Positions 24,313 to 33,819 of a stretch of 64,000 nucleotides of DNA are shown here, in pieces. Within the stretch, counting starts at the first letter, position 1; every line of letters starts with the position of its first letter. The stretch is from Nesterenkonia lutea (GTDB lineage Bacteria > Actinomycetota > Actinomycetes > Actinomycetales > Micrococcaceae). Location: assembly GCF_014873955.1 (NCBI RefSeq), contig NZ_JADBED010000001.1:124001-188000 (forward strand), read 5' to 3'. The notes below the pieces were generated by a model that had not been told where the DNA came from, searched no databases, and was given only the letters and a program-made list of their open reading frames with translations. The translations under genes and the position numbers were made by a program.

Positions 24313-25879
24313 GCGGCTGCACCTCTGGCTGCCTCTGCCGCGGAGTCTCCCGCTGGGCCTCTGCGCTCTGCAGGAGCTTCTCGATCCGGTTGTGACAGGT
24401 CCCGCAGCCGGTGCCCGCCCGGCAGGCATCGCCCACCTCGGACACGCTGGCGGCGCAGGCCGCAGCCTCTTCGACCTGGCTCAGCGTGGTGCCGGCACAC
24501 CGACACAGCACATCGTGGGGCCCCAGCTGCGCCTCTCGCGTGGCATGTTCTGCCGCGAGCAGCGCCGTGCGGTCGGCCACCGGCATGGTGCCCCGACCGG
24601 CATGCATCGCCAGCTCTGCGGCGGAGCGCGGCATGCCCACGGAGACGAAGCCCAGCAGCCTGTCCTGCTCCGAGACGATGCGCAGGTACTGACCACCTTT
24701 GGGATCCGACCAGGTGGAGACGCTGGGGGAGTCCGGATCCCAGGGGTCCACGTCGGTGGTTCCGGCGCACGCCACGTTCAACGTCTTGGACTTCACCAGG
24801 ATCACGTCCAGGCCTGCGCCGGTCTGCATGCTCACCGGCGTCCCGGAGGCATCACGCTCGATCCCCCGGCTCAGTCCCAGGTCTTCGCACAGGGACTCGG
24901 CAGCGGTCTCCGCGTGCTGCCATCCGGGCGCGATCAGTCCGGAGGGCTCTCGACCGTCCACGGTGGCACAGTCACCGATGGCGAAGATCCTCGTGTCGGT
25001 GAGGCTGCGGCACTGTGCGTCGGTCATCACGCCCCAGCGGGTGGACAGCCCTGCGTCTGCGGCCAGCCCGTCACGGGCCCGCACCCCGGTGCAGAGCACG
25101 AGGAGGGAGGCCGGGATCTTCTCGCCCAGGGAGGTGCGCACCGCGGCGAGGCGCCCTGATTCGGAGACCACTGTGGTGATGTCGGCCGCCGCGCGCACCT
25201 TCACGCCGGCACTGATCAGCTCGCGGCGCAGCAGCATGCCCGCGTCCGTGTCGATCTGGCGACCCATGGGCACATTGCCCCGGTGGACGAGGGTCACCGG
25301 GGAGCCCACCTCCGCGATGGCCAGCGCCGCCTCGACACCGAGCACGCCCCCGCCGAGCACGACCACGGGCTCGGCGCGGCGCACCACAGCGGCCAGGCGC
25401 AGCGCATCACCCATCTCGCGCAGCGCCATGATCCCCTCCGGGAGCTGCGTGGTCCGCAGCTCGGCGTCGATGGTGCCGGCGCGCCGAGATTCAACCTCCA
25501 GGGTCGGCATCATCGGTTCAGCGCCTGTGGCGAGCACCAGCCGGTCATAGGGGACAGCGTCACCCCCCTCGAGCAGGACCAGCTGGGCGGCGCGGTCGAT
25601 CCTGGTGGCCCTGGCGGAGGTGTGCACTGTGACTCCGCTGTCTCGCAGCTGATCCACATCGGAGACGGCGAGGTCCTCCGGCTGGAGGCGACCCACGGAG
25701 ACGTCGCCGATGCGGATGCGCTGATAGGCGGGCTCGGACTCAGCTCCGATGATGGTCAGCCGGATCCTGCCCTCGGTCACCTCATCGAGCAGCTCGTCCA
25801 CCAGTCGTGCCGCCACCGGACCGAACCCGAGGATGACGATCCTCGCGGGGGCGGCGCTGTCACTGCTCGCGGGGTTCAT
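24302..25879 (-). CDS. NAD(P)H-dependent flavoprotein, electron-transfer subunit for assimilatory nitrate reductase (NasB-like)
   Basis: A 525-residue pyridine-nucleotide-disulfide family flavoprotein. FAD motif ARIVILGFGPVAARLVDEL near the start, ATGAEPMMP, NADH motif PVVVLGGGVLGVEAALAIAE (about 175-195), and the second FAD motif IFAIGDCATVDG. At the C-terminus a BFD-like [2Fe-2S] domain has CRCAGTTLSQVEEAA and CRAGTGCGTCHN. The layout matches the NirB N-terminal part and NasB-type proteins. Immediate coupling to the nitrate reductase gene (4-bp overlap, ATGA) indicates it feeds electrons from NAD(P)H to that enzyme. Confidence 0.85.
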   Translation of the reverse strand: MNPASSDSAAPARIVILGFGPVAARLVDELLDEVTEGRIRLTIIGAESEPAYQRIRIGDVSVGRLQPEDLAVSDVDQLRDSGVTVHTSARATRIDRAAQLVLLEGGDAVPYDRLVLATGAEPMMPTLEVESRRAGTIDAELRTTQLPEGIMALREMGDALRLAAVVRRAEPVVVLGGGVLGVEAALAIAEVGSPVTLVHRGNVPMGRQIDTDAGMLLRRELISAGVKVRAAADITTVVSESGRLAAVRTSLGEKIPASLLVLCTGVRARDGLAADAGLSTRWGVMTDAQCRSLTDTRIFAIGDCATVDGREPSGLIAPGWQHAETAAESLCEDLGLSRGIERDASGTPVSMQTGAGLDVILVKSKTLNVACAGTTDVDPWDPDSPSVSTWSDPKGGQYLRIVSEQDRLLGFVSVGMPRSAAELAMHAGRGTMPVADRTALLAAEHATREAQLGPHDVLCRCAGTTLSQVEEAAACAASVSEVGDACRAGTGCGTCHNRIEKLLQSAEAQRETPRQRQPEVQPLTR

Positions 25880-28260
25880 GCGGCTGCCTCCTGGGCATCG
25901 GCGGGACGGATTCGGACCGGGGTGTTCTTGAACTCGGGCATCTTCGAATGTGGATCGGTCAGGCCTCTGGTCAATGCATTCGCGGCCGCCCTGCCGGAGA
26001 AGTGGAAGGGCGCGAAGATCGTGTCGGCTCGGATGCTCTCATCCAGGCGCACTCTGGCCGTCATGGCTCCCTGCGCGTTCTCGACCACCGCATAACCGCC
26101 CTCCTGGAGTCCGAACTGTCGGGCGGTCGCCGGGTGGATCTGGACGGTGACCTCAGGATGCGCCGCGTCCAGCGCCGGGACTCGGCGGGTCTGATTTCCT
26201 GACTGGTAATGCTCCATCAGCCGCCCCGTGGTGAAGGTCAGCTCATCGGTCTGGGGGCTCGCCTGGCGACGCGGTCGGATCGCGCTCAGCTTCGCCCTGC
26301 CGTCGGCATGAGCGAAGGTCGACTCGAACATGCGCGGGGTGCCGATGATCGGTTCACCGGTCAGGGTGAGTTCACGCGGCCCGGCGACTGTGCCGAGGGC
26401 GGCGGTCTCCGCGGAGTCAGTCAGCGCCATCGTCTCCTTCCGCCCCGTCGGCCCCGTCTTCTCCGCCGCCGGGTGCGGCCAATATCCGGCATGCCCGGAA
26501 TCCAGCTGCTCCCAGCTCATGCCTGAGTAGTCGGCGGGGGCTCCTGCTGTGGCGCGGCGGATCTCGTCGAAGACCTCCGCGGGATCCACCGGGAAACCGG
26601 TGGGACGGCCCAGGCGACGGGCCAGTTCGGCGAAGATCCACAGCTCTGAGCGGCAGCCGGTCGGGGGCTGGACCGCTTGACGCCGGCGCAGCAGGCGCCC
26701 CTCCAGATTGGTCATGGTCCCGTCCTCCTCCGCCCACTGCAGGACCGGAAGGACGACGTCGGCCTCTGCCGCCGTCTCGGAGAGGAAGAAGTCAGCGACC
26801 ACGAGCAGGTCGAGCGCGCGGAGGTTCTTCAGCACCCGGCCGGTGTCCGGGGCGGAGACCGCGACATTGGAGCCATGGACCAGCAGTGCCCGCACTCCGG
26901 GCCTTCCCTCCTCGCTGTGGGTGCCCATGGTGTGCAGCAGCTCGGTGGCAGGCGTCCCGGGGCCCGGGATGGACTTCGGGTCCACGTCCCAGACCGCGGC
27001 GATGTGGGCGCGATCATCTTCGGAGCTGATGGACCGCAGCCCGGGGAGCTGGTCGGACTTCTGTCCCATCTCCCGGCCGCCCTGCCCGTTGCCCTGTCCG
27101 GTCAGAGTGCCGTAACCGCCGCGGCCCCGAGGCTGCATCTCTGGATTGTGCGTGTCGGGAGCCCCTGTCTCCACCGGCTGCGTGCTGCCGGGCAGTCCGA
27201 GGATGAGGGCGAGGCTGATGGCGGCCCGAGCAGTGTCGGTGCCGTCGCGGTGCTGCTCGACCCCGCGTCCGGTGAGGATGAAGACGGGATCGCCGCCCGA
27301 GCGCGCCCGTGCCGCCGCTGAGCCGAGCCGGCGCGCGATGAACCGGATCTGGTCCGCGCCGACCCCGGTGGCGCCCTGCGCCCTTTCGGGCCACCAGGCA
27401 GCCGCTGAGCGGCGGAACTCGTCAAGTCCGTTGACCCGCTGCTGCAGGTACTGCTGGTCCGCATGACCCTCCTCGAAGAGCACATTGGCCAGAGCCAGCA
27501 GCAGCACGAGGTCACCTCCGGGGGTCGGCGCGAGGTGGAACCCGCCGCCCTCCGCGGTGAGCTCCGCGGTGGCGCTGCGCCGCGGGTCCACCACGATGAG
27601 CCCTCCCTTGGACATCGCGCCCTGCAGATGCTGGACGAAGGGAGGCATCGTGTCGGCGACGTTGGAGCCCAGCAGCAGGATGGTGCAGGCCGCGTCCAGA
27701 TCGGTCAGCGGAAAGGGCAGTCCCCGATCCAGGCCGAAGACCATGGTCGAGGCCTTCGCGGCCGAGGACATGCAGAACCGGCCGTTGTAGTCGATCTGGG
27801 AGGTGCCCAGCGCCACGCGGGCGAACTTGCCGAGGGCATAGGTCTTCTCGTTCGTCAGACTTCCGGACCCGAAGACTCCCACCGAGTCGACACCATGGGC
27901 CTGCTGGATGCTTCTCACTCGGTCAGCGACATGGTCCAGAGCGTGTCCCCAGGTGACCTCGCGGAACTCACCCGTGCGCTCGCCGTCCTGGTCCCGGACA
28001 GCCATCAGCGGGGCGGTCAGCCGGTCGGTGCGGCCGGTCAGCAGCTCGGCCGAGGTGCTGCCCTTGCGACACAGACGTCCCTGGTTGGTCGGGAAGTCGG
28101 CACCCTCGACGGTGATGCTCGGTGCTGAGCGCGGCTTCTCGGTGATGCTCAGCCGCATGGCACATTGCAGGGCGCAGTACGGACAGTGCGTGGTCACGCT
28201 GCGGGTGCTCTGCTCCTGAGTCGTCTCAGCGGAATCCTGCAGCTTCACGGGGGTCCGCAT
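25876..28260 (-). CDS. nasC: Assimilatory nitrate reductase, molybdopterin catalytic subunit
   Basis: A 794-residue cytoplasmic Mo-bisMGD oxidoreductase with no Tat signal. N-terminal [4Fe-4S] ligands are in CPYCALQCAM (26-35) and GRLCRKG. The probable molybdenum-ligand cysteine is in YNGRFCMSSAAKA, as in Nas/Nap-type nitrate reductases. Further cofactor-binding blocks are LLLGSNVADTMPPF, VVDPRRSATA, and the C-terminal molydopterin dinucleotide-binding domain (TTGRLMEHYQSGNQTRR). Size and ligands fit NasC/NarB. No extra C-terminal BFD cluster is present; that is on the partner flavoprotein. It sits in a narK-nasC-flavoprotein operon with 1- and 4-bp overlaps. Confidence 0.93.
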   Translation of the reverse strand: MRTPVKLQDSAETTQEQSTRSVTTHCPYCALQCAMRLSITEKPRSAPSITVEGADFPTNQGRLCRKGSTSAELLTGRTDRLTAPLMAVRDQDGERTGEFREVTWGHALDHVADRVRSIQQAHGVDSVGVFGSGSLTNEKTYALGKFARVALGTSQIDYNGRFCMSSAAKASTMVFGLDRGLPFPLTDLDAACTILLLGSNVADTMPPFVQHLQGAMSKGGLIVVDPRRSATAELTAEGGGFHLAPTPGGDLVLLLALANVLFEEGHADQQYLQQRVNGLDEFRRSAAAWWPERAQGATGVGADQIRFIARRLGSAAARARSGGDPVFILTGRGVEQHRDGTDTARAAISLALILGLPGSTQPVETGAPDTHNPEMQPRGRGGYGTLTGQGNGQGGREMGQKSDQLPGLRSISSEDDRAHIAAVWDVDPKSIPGPGTPATELLHTMGTHSEEGRPGVRALLVHGSNVAVSAPDTGRVLKNLRALDLLVVADFFLSETAAEADVVLPVLQWAEEDGTMTNLEGRLLRRRQAVQPPTGCRSELWIFAELARRLGRPTGFPVDPAEVFDEIRRATAGAPADYSGMSWEQLDSGHAGYWPHPAAEKTGPTGRKETMALTDSAETAALGTVAGPRELTLTGEPIIGTPRMFESTFAHADGRAKLSAIRPRRQASPQTDELTFTTGRLMEHYQSGNQTRRVPALDAAHPEVTVQIHPATARQFGLQEGGYAVVENAQGAMTARVRLDESIRADTIFAPFHFSGRAAANALTRGLTDPHSKMPEFKNTPVRIRPADAQEAAA

Positions 28261-29669
28261 CAGACGTTCGCCCGGGCGAAGACGGTCCCTGGTCGCATGT
28301 AGACCACCCAGGTCAGCCCTGCCAGAGCCACATATCCGGCGGCGAAGACCCAGAAGGCGATGTCGAAGGACCCGGTGGACTCATTGGCGATGCGCAGGAT
28401 CTGCGGGATGGCGAAGCCTCCGTAGGCGCCGATCGCTCCGATCAGGCCCAGAGCGGATGAGGCCTTGCGCTCGTGACCCACCCGATCTGCCGGATGGACC
28501 GAGAGTCGGAAGACCATCGGGATCATCCGGTAGCTCGAGCCGTTGGCGACGCCGGTCAGTGTGAACAGCGCCAGGAACAGGACCAGGTAGAGCCAGAAGT
28601 TCGCCAGCTGCAGCGTGAGCACGACAGTGGCGGTGACGGCCGCCATCGCCAGGAAGCTGGCGATGGTCACCCGAGCGCCGCCCACGCGGTCGGCGAGTCT
28701 GCCGCCGTAGGGCCGGGCGAGAGAGCCGACCAGCGGTCCCATGAAGGCCAGCGAGAGTGCCGCCCCGAGCAGCTGGAAGCTGGAGAACTCCGGGAACTGC
28801 ATGTTGATCAGCGTGGGGAAGACAGAGCCGAATCCCATGAAGGACCCGAAGGTGCCGATGTAGATCAGCGAGATGATCCAGAGATGCTTCTCCTTCAGCG
28901 CCGAGAGCGAGCCCCTGATGTCATTCTTCGCGTGGGAGAGGTTGTGCATGTACTTCCTCGCGCCCCAGGCGGCGAACAGGATGAAGGGAATCCAGAAGAG
29001 TCCGGCGGCCGGAAGGTTCGGCTGCAGCGCTCCGAAGGCGAAGGCCGTGACCACGAGCGGGACGGTGAACTGCGCCACCGCCACTCCCAGGTTTCCCCCG
29101 GCTGCGTTGAGACCCAGCGCGGCACCCTTCTCCCGGGCCGGATAGAAATAGGTGATGTTGGCCATCGAGGACGCAAAGTTGCCTCCGCCGAAGCCGGCAG
29201 CCGCCGCGATGGCGAACAGCGCCCACAGCGGAGTCTCCGGGTTGCCCAGGGTGAGTGCCATGGACACGGTGGGGATCAGCAGCAGCAGCGCGGAGATGAC
29301 GGTCCAGTTGCGACCGCCCACCAGAGCCACCATGAAGCTGTAGGGGATGCGCAGGGTGGCTCCGACCAGCGGGGGCAGCGAGACCAGCCAGAACTGCTCA
29401 GAGGTGGTCAGGTCGAAGCCCGCCAGCGGGAGGAAGACGACGGTCACCGACCACAGCTGCCAGACCGCGAAGCCCAGGAACTCGCAGAAGATGGACCAGA
29501 TCAGGTTCCGGCGCGCCGTCGACCGTCCCGGGCCCTCCCAGAAGTCTGTGTTCTCGGGCTGCCAGTTCGTGATCCAGCGTCCGTCCTCCAGCACCAGTCG
29601 GTCGGTGGGGTCGGCGGGGCCGGTGGTCGTCCGTGCGGGGGCCTCTGTCGTGGAGAGCTGCGGGTTCAT
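28260..29669 (-). CDS. narK: Nitrate/nitrite transporter, MFS NarK/NasA family
   Basis: A 469-residue polytopic major-facilitator protein with about 12 hydrophobic segments after a ~50-residue hydrophilic N-terminus. Family signatures: FCEFLGFAVWQLWSV in the first helix, GFGGGNFASSMANITYFYP (the NarK nitrate signature) in helix 5, and GNLGVAVAQ. In the second half, GVANGSSYRMIPMVF is the paired signature. It is the first gene of the operon that also encodes nitrate reductase, so uptake for assimilation is the likely role. The start is the ATG giving MNPQLSTTEAPART, preceded by GGAAGCAGGACATCAGG on the coding strand. Confidence 0.93.
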   Translation of the reverse strand: MNPQLSTTEAPARTTTGPADPTDRLVLEDGRWITNWQPENTDFWEGPGRSTARRNLIWSIFCEFLGFAVWQLWSVTVVFLPLAGFDLTTSEQFWLVSLPPLVGATLRIPYSFMVALVGGRNWTVISALLLLIPTVSMALTLGNPETPLWALFAIAAAAGFGGGNFASSMANITYFYPAREKGAALGLNAAGGNLGVAVAQFTVPLVVTAFAFGALQPNLPAAGLFWIPFILFAAWGARKYMHNLSHAKNDIRGSLSALKEKHLWIISLIYIGTFGSFMGFGSVFPTLINMQFPEFSSFQLLGAALSLAFMGPLVGSLARPYGGRLADRVGGARVTIASFLAMAAVTATVVLTLQLANFWLYLVLFLALFTLTGVANGSSYRMIPMVFRLSVHPADRVGHERKASSALGLIGAIGAYGGFAIPQILRIANESTGSFDIAFWVFAAGYVALAGLTWVVYMRPGTVFARANV

Positions 29670-29861
29670 CCTGATGTCCTGCTTCCTGGCGTCTCACGTG
29701 GCTGCGCCGCGCAATGTTCCGTTCAGGGTCTGGCGGTGACACCTCCACTCTGGCAAGGCTGTGTTTCCGGCAGGGTAGCCCCGCATTTCGGTCGCGATAA
29801 ACCAGCCTCATAACCGGTGAGCTCCGCTGTGAGGTTGTCAGCTCCTGGCGGTGCGGACCTG

Positions 29862-29874
29862 TAGGCTGAGCGCC
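29862..29874 (+). promoter_or_regulatory. -10 box for a leaderless transcript of the small membrane protein and MaoC genes
   Basis: TAGGCT followed by 7 nt and GTG. The same string shape (GTAGGCT, then CAGCGC or GAGCGC, then GTGA) precedes murB. No ribosome-binding site is seen. Confidence 0.5.
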
Positions 29875-30138
29875 GTGAGCACTCAGTCCTTCAACCCGTG
29901 GACCAGCGGGACTCGCGCCTACCGGGTGACTCTCGTCACCGGCATGGCAGCCACCGGAACAGGAGTGATCCTGGTGATCCTGGCCGCCGTCCTGGACCTC
30001 CAGGAGGGCGCTGATTCCCTGCGCCGCTTCGGCATGGTCTGCCTGGGAGCCGGCATTCTGAGCCACCTCATCGCGATCGGCCTGCGCAGACGCCAGGCAG
30101 TCCAGATCCTGTCCCGCCGAGCCTCCGAGGAAGACTGA
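29875..30138 (+). CDS. Small two-helix membrane protein of unknown function
   Basis: 87 residues. Two hydrophobic helices (about residues 19-38 and 51-69) are joined by a short charged loop, with a basic then acidic tail (RRRQAVQILSRRASEED). It does not match a family I can name. The GTG start is preferred because a -10 box lies 7 nt upstream; an ATG 24 bp earlier has neither a promoter nor a ribosome site. Its stop codon abuts the ATG of the first MaoC gene, so it is the first gene of that operon. Confidence 0.68.
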   Translation: MSTQSFNPWTSGTRAYRVTLVTGMAATGTGVILVILAAVLDLQEGADSLRRFGMVCLGAGILSHLIAIGLRRRQAVQILSRRASEED

Positions 30139-30591
30139 ATGATCAACCCAGATCGGCAGGGGCACCAGTATCCCCCCGCTGCCCCCTACCAGGTCAGCCG
30201 CGAAGCGATCCGAGAGTTCGCGCGCGCGGTGAAGGCCGTGCACCCGGCGCATCTCGACCTCGAAGCCGCCGCGGCCCTGGGCCACCGAGACCTCGTCGCG
30301 CCTCCCAGCTTCGCCGTGATCGTCGCCCAGCGGGCAGAGGCCGCAGTGGTCGAGGACGCTGAGGCCGGCATCGACTTCTCCCGCGTGGTCCACGCCGAGG
30401 AGCGGTTCACCCACCACCGGCCGATCCTGGCCGGAGACACTCTTCAGGCCCAGGTCACCCTGGACCGCATCCGCACCATGGGTGCCGGCGCCATGGTCAC
30501 GACCCGCGTCGAGATCAGCGCAGCCGATGGTCAGCCGCGCAGCACCGTCACCTCCAGCCTGCTGGTCCGCACCGAGGAGGCCCCCGCGTGA
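30139..30591 (+). CDS. MaoC-like dehydratase, N-terminal half type (HadA-like)
   Basis: A 150-residue hot-dog fold protein of the FAS1-DH/MaoC_dehydrat_N type. Visible: YPPAAPYQVSREAIREFARAV, VAPPSFAVIV and HAEERFTHHRPILAGDTLQAQ. It has no D-x4-H hydratase dyad of its own, as expected for the non-catalytic partner in HadAB-type heterodimers. It is coupled (4-bp GTGA overlap) to the catalytic partner. In mycobacteria such pairs dehydrate 3-hydroxyacyl-ACP; in this lineage the substrate is not established. Gene pairs of this type near murB and secE are usual in related actinobacteria. Confidence 0.85.
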   Translation: MINPDRQGHQYPPAAPYQVSREAIREFARAVKAVHPAHLDLEAAAALGHRDLVAPPSFAVIVAQRAEAAVVEDAEAGIDFSRVVHAEERFTHHRPILAGDTLQAQVTLDRIRTMGAGAMVTTRVEISAADGQPRSTVTSSLLVRTEEAPA

Positions 30592-31076
30592 ACAAGCCCG
30601 TGCTCGCCGACCTGGAGAAGGGCCAGAGGATCGGTTCCCGCGAGCTGAGCTTCTCCCGTGCCGACCTGGTGCGCTACGCCGCCGCCTCCGGGGACCACAA
30701 CCCCATCCACTGGAACGATCGCTTCGCCCGCGAAGTGGGACTCGATGGGGTCATCGCCCACGGGATGCTCACGATGGGCTCCGCCGTGGACCTGGTCAGC
30801 GAATGGGCAGGCGATCCGGGCGCCGTCGTGGACTACCAGGCGCGCTTCACGAAACCGGTGCCGGTGCCCGACGTCGAGACGGGAAACCCTGAGACGCCCA
30901 CGGCGCGGCTGCTGGTCACCGGCACCATCGGTGCCGTGGATGCGGAAGAGCGCCGGGTCAGGGTCGACCTCACGGTCGAGCTGCTCGAAGCGGCGATCGG
31001 GCGTGGCGAGTCAGCAGAACAGGAGTCCGCGCGCACCAAGGTGCTGGCGAAGTCCCAGGCAGTCGTCAGGCTCTGA
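30588..31076 (+). CDS. MaoC-like dehydratase, catalytic (HadB-like)
   Basis: A 162-residue hot-dog hydratase with the hydratase-2 motif YAAASGDHNPIHWNDRFAREVG, whose aspartate and histidine form the catalytic dyad, followed by VIAHGMLTMG. It probably forms a heterodimer with the preceding protein and acts on 3-hydroxyacyl thioesters. The GTG start overlaps the previous stop by 4 bp. A 139-bp gap with a promoter separates it from the ABC transporter genes. Confidence 0.87.
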   Translation: MNKPVLADLEKGQRIGSRELSFSRADLVRYAAASGDHNPIHWNDRFAREVGLDGVIAHGMLTMGSAVDLVSEWAGDPGAVVDYQARFTKPVPVPDVETGNPETPTARLLVTGTIGAVDAEERRVRVDLTVELLEAAIGRGESAEQESARTKVLAKSQAVVRL

Positions 31077-31159
31077 GCCGCGGTTCCCCTCCGACGGCGA
31101 CCACCGATCACCGCCAAGCTCTCGTTCGGCCGACATAGGGCTGAAACACAGCATCACCG

Positions 31160-31165
31160 TATAAT
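31160..31165 (+). promoter_or_regulatory. Consensus -10 box of the amino-acid ABC transporter operon
   Basis: TATAAT, the only exact consensus -10 noticed in the window, 50 bp upstream of the binding-protein ATG. No good -35 is seen at the usual spacing, which would fit an activator-dependent promoter. Confidence 0.55.
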
Positions 31166-31215
31166 CGCGGGGACCGTCTGAGTCCAGATGTGCAGATCAA
31201 CCTAAGGATCCAAAT

Positions 31216-32094
31216 ATGCCCATGCACAAGACCGCGGCCAAGGCCGTAGGCGCCTCCGCGCTGGCAGCGCTCGCCCTCACCGCCTGCGGCGGCGGCGAGG
31301 AGAACGAGTCTGGCGAGGAGGAGCAGCAGATGCTCAACAACGCCGGCACGCTCCAGGTGTGCTCCGACGTGCCGTACCCGCCGTTCGAGTACTACGACGG
31401 CGACGGCAACGTCGTCGGCTTCGACATCGACATCGCCGAGGCGCTCGCGGAGTCCGTCGACGCCGAGCTGGAGATCGTCCAGACCGGCTTCGAGGGCATC
31501 CAGTCAGGCGTCGCGCTCGACTCGAACACCTGCGACCTGGCCATCTCGGGCATGACCATCACCGAGGCCCGCGCCGGCAACATGCTCTTCTCCGAGCCTT
31601 ACCTGGATGACAACCTGGGTCTGCTCGCCGCCACCGACGCCGAGGTCGCCTCTCTGGAGGACCTCGACGGACTGACCGTGGGCGTGCAGAGTGAGACCAC
31701 CGGCGCCACCTACGCCGAGGAGGCAGGCTACGAGGTGCGCGAATACACCGACTCCGGGCTGCTGATCCAGGGGCTCGAGTCCGGACAGGTGGACGCCGCG
31801 ATCGGCAACATCTCGATCCTCGGCTACCAGGCCGGGGAGTCGGACACCGCTGAGTTCATCGAGGAGATCGACACCGGCGAGCAGCTGGGCATCGCCGCCC
31901 AGAGCGACAATGCCGAGCTGATCGACGCGGTCAACGAGGCCCTCGCCGAGCTGGAGTCCTCCGGTGAGATGCAGGAGCTCGAGGACAGCTGGTTCCGCGA
32001 GGGCGACACCCCTGAAGAGGGCGAGGCCGCCGAGGACGAGGCCGCCGAAGAGGAGCCCGCTGACGCCGAGCCCACCGATGAGGGTGAAGACTGA
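31216..32094 (+). CDS. Amino-acid ABC transporter substrate-binding lipoprotein
   Basis: A 292-residue lipoprotein of the SBP_bac_3 family. The signal peptide ends in a lipobox LTAC (residues about 21-24), then an acidic linker. The binding domain shows LQVCSDVPYPPFEYYDGDGNVVGFDIDIAEAL and CDLAISGMTITEARAGNMLFSEPYLD, the polar amino-acid family signature. The last ~35 residues are almost all Glu, Asp, Ala and Pro, an unusual acidic tail. Transported amino acid not predictable. Permease and ATPase genes follow with gaps of 5 and 2 bp. Confidence 0.9.
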   Translation: MPMHKTAAKAVGASALAALALTACGGGEENESGEEEQQMLNNAGTLQVCSDVPYPPFEYYDGDGNVVGFDIDIAEALAESVDAELEIVQTGFEGIQSGVALDSNTCDLAISGMTITEARAGNMLFSEPYLDDNLGLLAATDAEVASLEDLDGLTVGVQSETTGATYAEEAGYEVREYTDSGLLIQGLESGQVDAAIGNISILGYQAGESDTAEFIEEIDTGEQLGIAAQSDNAELIDAVNEALAELESSGEMQELEDSWFREGDTPEEGEAAEDEAAEEEPADAEPTDEGED

Positions 32095-32099
32095 CCCCT

Positions 32100-32894
32100 A
32101 TGGCAATGACAACCCGTGACCGAGCGCGAATGAGCCTCGGGATCCAGGCAGGCGTGTTCCTCGCCGTCGTGATCGTGCTGGCCATCCTCGTGGACTGGTC
32201 AGCGATCCGCAGCAGCTTCTTCGCCGTCGAGAACCTCGGACCGATGTTCCCGGAGATCATCACGATCGGACTGTTCAACACGGTCCAGTACACCGCGGTG
32301 GGCTTCATCTTCGGTCTGCTGGGCGGAACGCTGCTGGCGCTGATGCGGATGTCCTCGTTCCCGGTGTACCGGTGGGTCGCCACCGGATACATCGAGTTCT
32401 TCCGAGGCATCCCTGCGATCCTGGTCTTCATCGCGCTCGGTTTCGGTGCGTCCCTGGCCTTCGGGGTGAACCTCTCCACGCTGCAGATCGCCGGCACTGC
32501 ACTGGCGATCGTGGCCAGCGCGTACATCGCGGAGACCCTGCGCGCCGGTCTCCAAGCTGTCCCCAAGGGTCAGCTCGAGGCCGCTCGTGCCCTGGGCATG
32601 CCTGCCTGGCGGGCCATGGTGACCATCCAGATCCCGCAGGCATTCCGGATCGTCCTGCCCCCGCTGACCAATGAGGCGATCCTGCTGACCAAGGACTCCT
32701 CGCTGATCTTCGTGGTCGGCATGGCCGGCGGCGCCGCCGAGCTGACCAAGATGGGCCGCGACGGCATCAACATCTATCAGGCCGGACTCACCCCGCTGGT
32801 GATCGCCGGCTTCTGCTACCTGCTGCTCACCGTGCCGCTCTCGCTGCTCGCGCGTCGCATGGAGCACCGCAGCCCGCGGACGGGGAAGAAGTAG
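32100..32894 (+). CDS. Amino-acid ABC transporter permease
   Basis: A 264-residue HisM/GlnP-family inner-membrane permease with about five to six helices. The ATPase-docking EAA loop reads [18 protein letters not shown], and the N-terminal signature [20 protein letters not shown] is present. The C-terminus ends in basic residues ([13 protein letters not shown]). Only one permease is encoded, so a homodimer is likely. Confidence 0.92.
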   Translation: MAMTTRDRARMSLGIQAGVFLAVVIVLAILVDWSAIRSSFFAVENLGPMFPEIITIGLFNTVQYTAVGFIFGLLGGTLLALMRMSSFPVYRWVATGYIEFFRGIPAILVFIALGFGASLAFGVNLSTLQIAGTALAIVASAYIAETLRAGLQAVPKGQLEAARALGMPAWRAMVTIQIPQAFRIVLPPLTNEAILLTKDSSLIFVVGMAGGAAELTKMGRDGINIYQAGLTPLVIAGFCYLLLTVPLSLLARRMEHRSPRTGKK

Positions 32895-32896
32895 GG

Positions 32897-33748
32897 ATGG
32901 ATCCGAACATGAGCCAGAACCAGAACCAGAGCCAGAACCAGGGCCGGTCGGCAGGCCTCGAGGGGCCGGGAGCCGTCCGGCCCGAGGTCGCCGGGGCGCG
33001 CAGCGCGACCGGAGTGACCATCTCCGGACTGCACAAGTCCTTCGGGGACAACGAGGTGCTCAAGGGCATCGACATGAGCGTCGCGCCGGGAGAGGTCGTC
33101 TGCCTCATCGGCGCGTCGGGCTCCGGGAAGTCCACCCTGCTGCGCTGCGTGAACCGGCTGGAGAACCCCGACGCGGGCACCATCACCGTGGGTGAGCATG
33201 AGGCCACCCACCCGGATGTGAACCTCGACGCCATGCGCCGACAGATCGGCATGGTCTTCCAGCAGTTCAATCTGTTCCCGCATCTGAGCGTGCTGGAGAA
33301 CTGCACGATCACGCCGCGCCGGGTGCTGCGCCAGTCCACGGCTGAGGCCGAGGCGGAGGCGCTGGCCCAGCTGGACACTGTGGGACTCAAACATCTCGCC
33401 GATCGCAGACCCGACCAGCTCTCCGGCGGCCAGCAGCAGCGAGTGGCCATCGCCCGCGCGCTGACCATGAAGCCGCAGCTGATGCTCTTCGACGAACCCA
33501 CCTCCGCGCTGGACCCCGAGACTGTCGGTGATGTGCTCGCCAGCATGCGCAAGCTCGCCCAGGCCGGGATGACCATGCTCGTGGTGACCCACGAGATGGG
33601 CTTCGCCCGAGAGGTCGCCGACCGGGTGGTGTTCATGGATCAGGGTCTCGTCGTCGAAGAGGGCCCTGCCGCCGAACTCATCGGAGACCCCCAGCAGCCG
33701 CGCACTCAAGACTTCCTGCGCCGGGTGCTCCACCCGCTGGGGGAGTGA
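32897..33748 (+). CDS. Amino-acid ABC transporter ATP-binding protein
   Basis: A 283-residue GlnQ/HisP-type ATPase. Walker [11 protein letters not shown]-loop [10 protein letters not shown], signature LSGGQQQR, Walker [15 protein letters not shown] and the H-loop VVTHEMGF are all intact. An N-terminal extension of about 40 residues, rich in Gln and Asn ([11 protein letters not shown]) and then Gly/Ala/Pro, precedes the domain; the second methionine at residue 5 could be the real start. It energises the adjacent permease. Confidence 0.92.
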   Translation: MDPNMSQNQNQSQNQGRSAGLEGPGAVRPEVAGARSATGVTISGLHKSFGDNEVLKGIDMSVAPGEVVCLIGASGSGKSTLLRCVNRLENPDAGTITVGEHEATHPDVNLDAMRRQIGMVFQQFNLFPHLSVLENCTITPRRVLRQSTAEAEAEALAQLDTVGLKHLADRRPDQLSGGQQQRVAIARALTMKPQLMLFDEPTSALDPETVGDVLASMRKLAQAGMTMLVVTHEMGFAREVADRVVFMDQGLVVEEGPAAELIGDPQQPRTQDFLRRVLHPLGE

Positions 33749-33806
33749 GCTTCCGGGCACCAGGACACGCTCGGCCGGCGGGATGCCCATTGCCGGCCCG
33801 GCCCGG

Positions 33807-33819
33807 TAGGCTCAGCGCT
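33807..33819 (+). promoter_or_regulatory. -10 box for a leaderless murB transcript
   Basis: TAGGCT then 7 nt to GTG, the same arrangement as at 29862. It supports the internal GTG as the murB start. Confidence 0.5.

Noticed and set aside
29670-29861. GlnR site ahead of narK
   Set aside because: The best candidate (GCTAC ... GGAAAC on the minus strand) has the wrong spacing for the AC-n9-AC consensus. Left as unproven.
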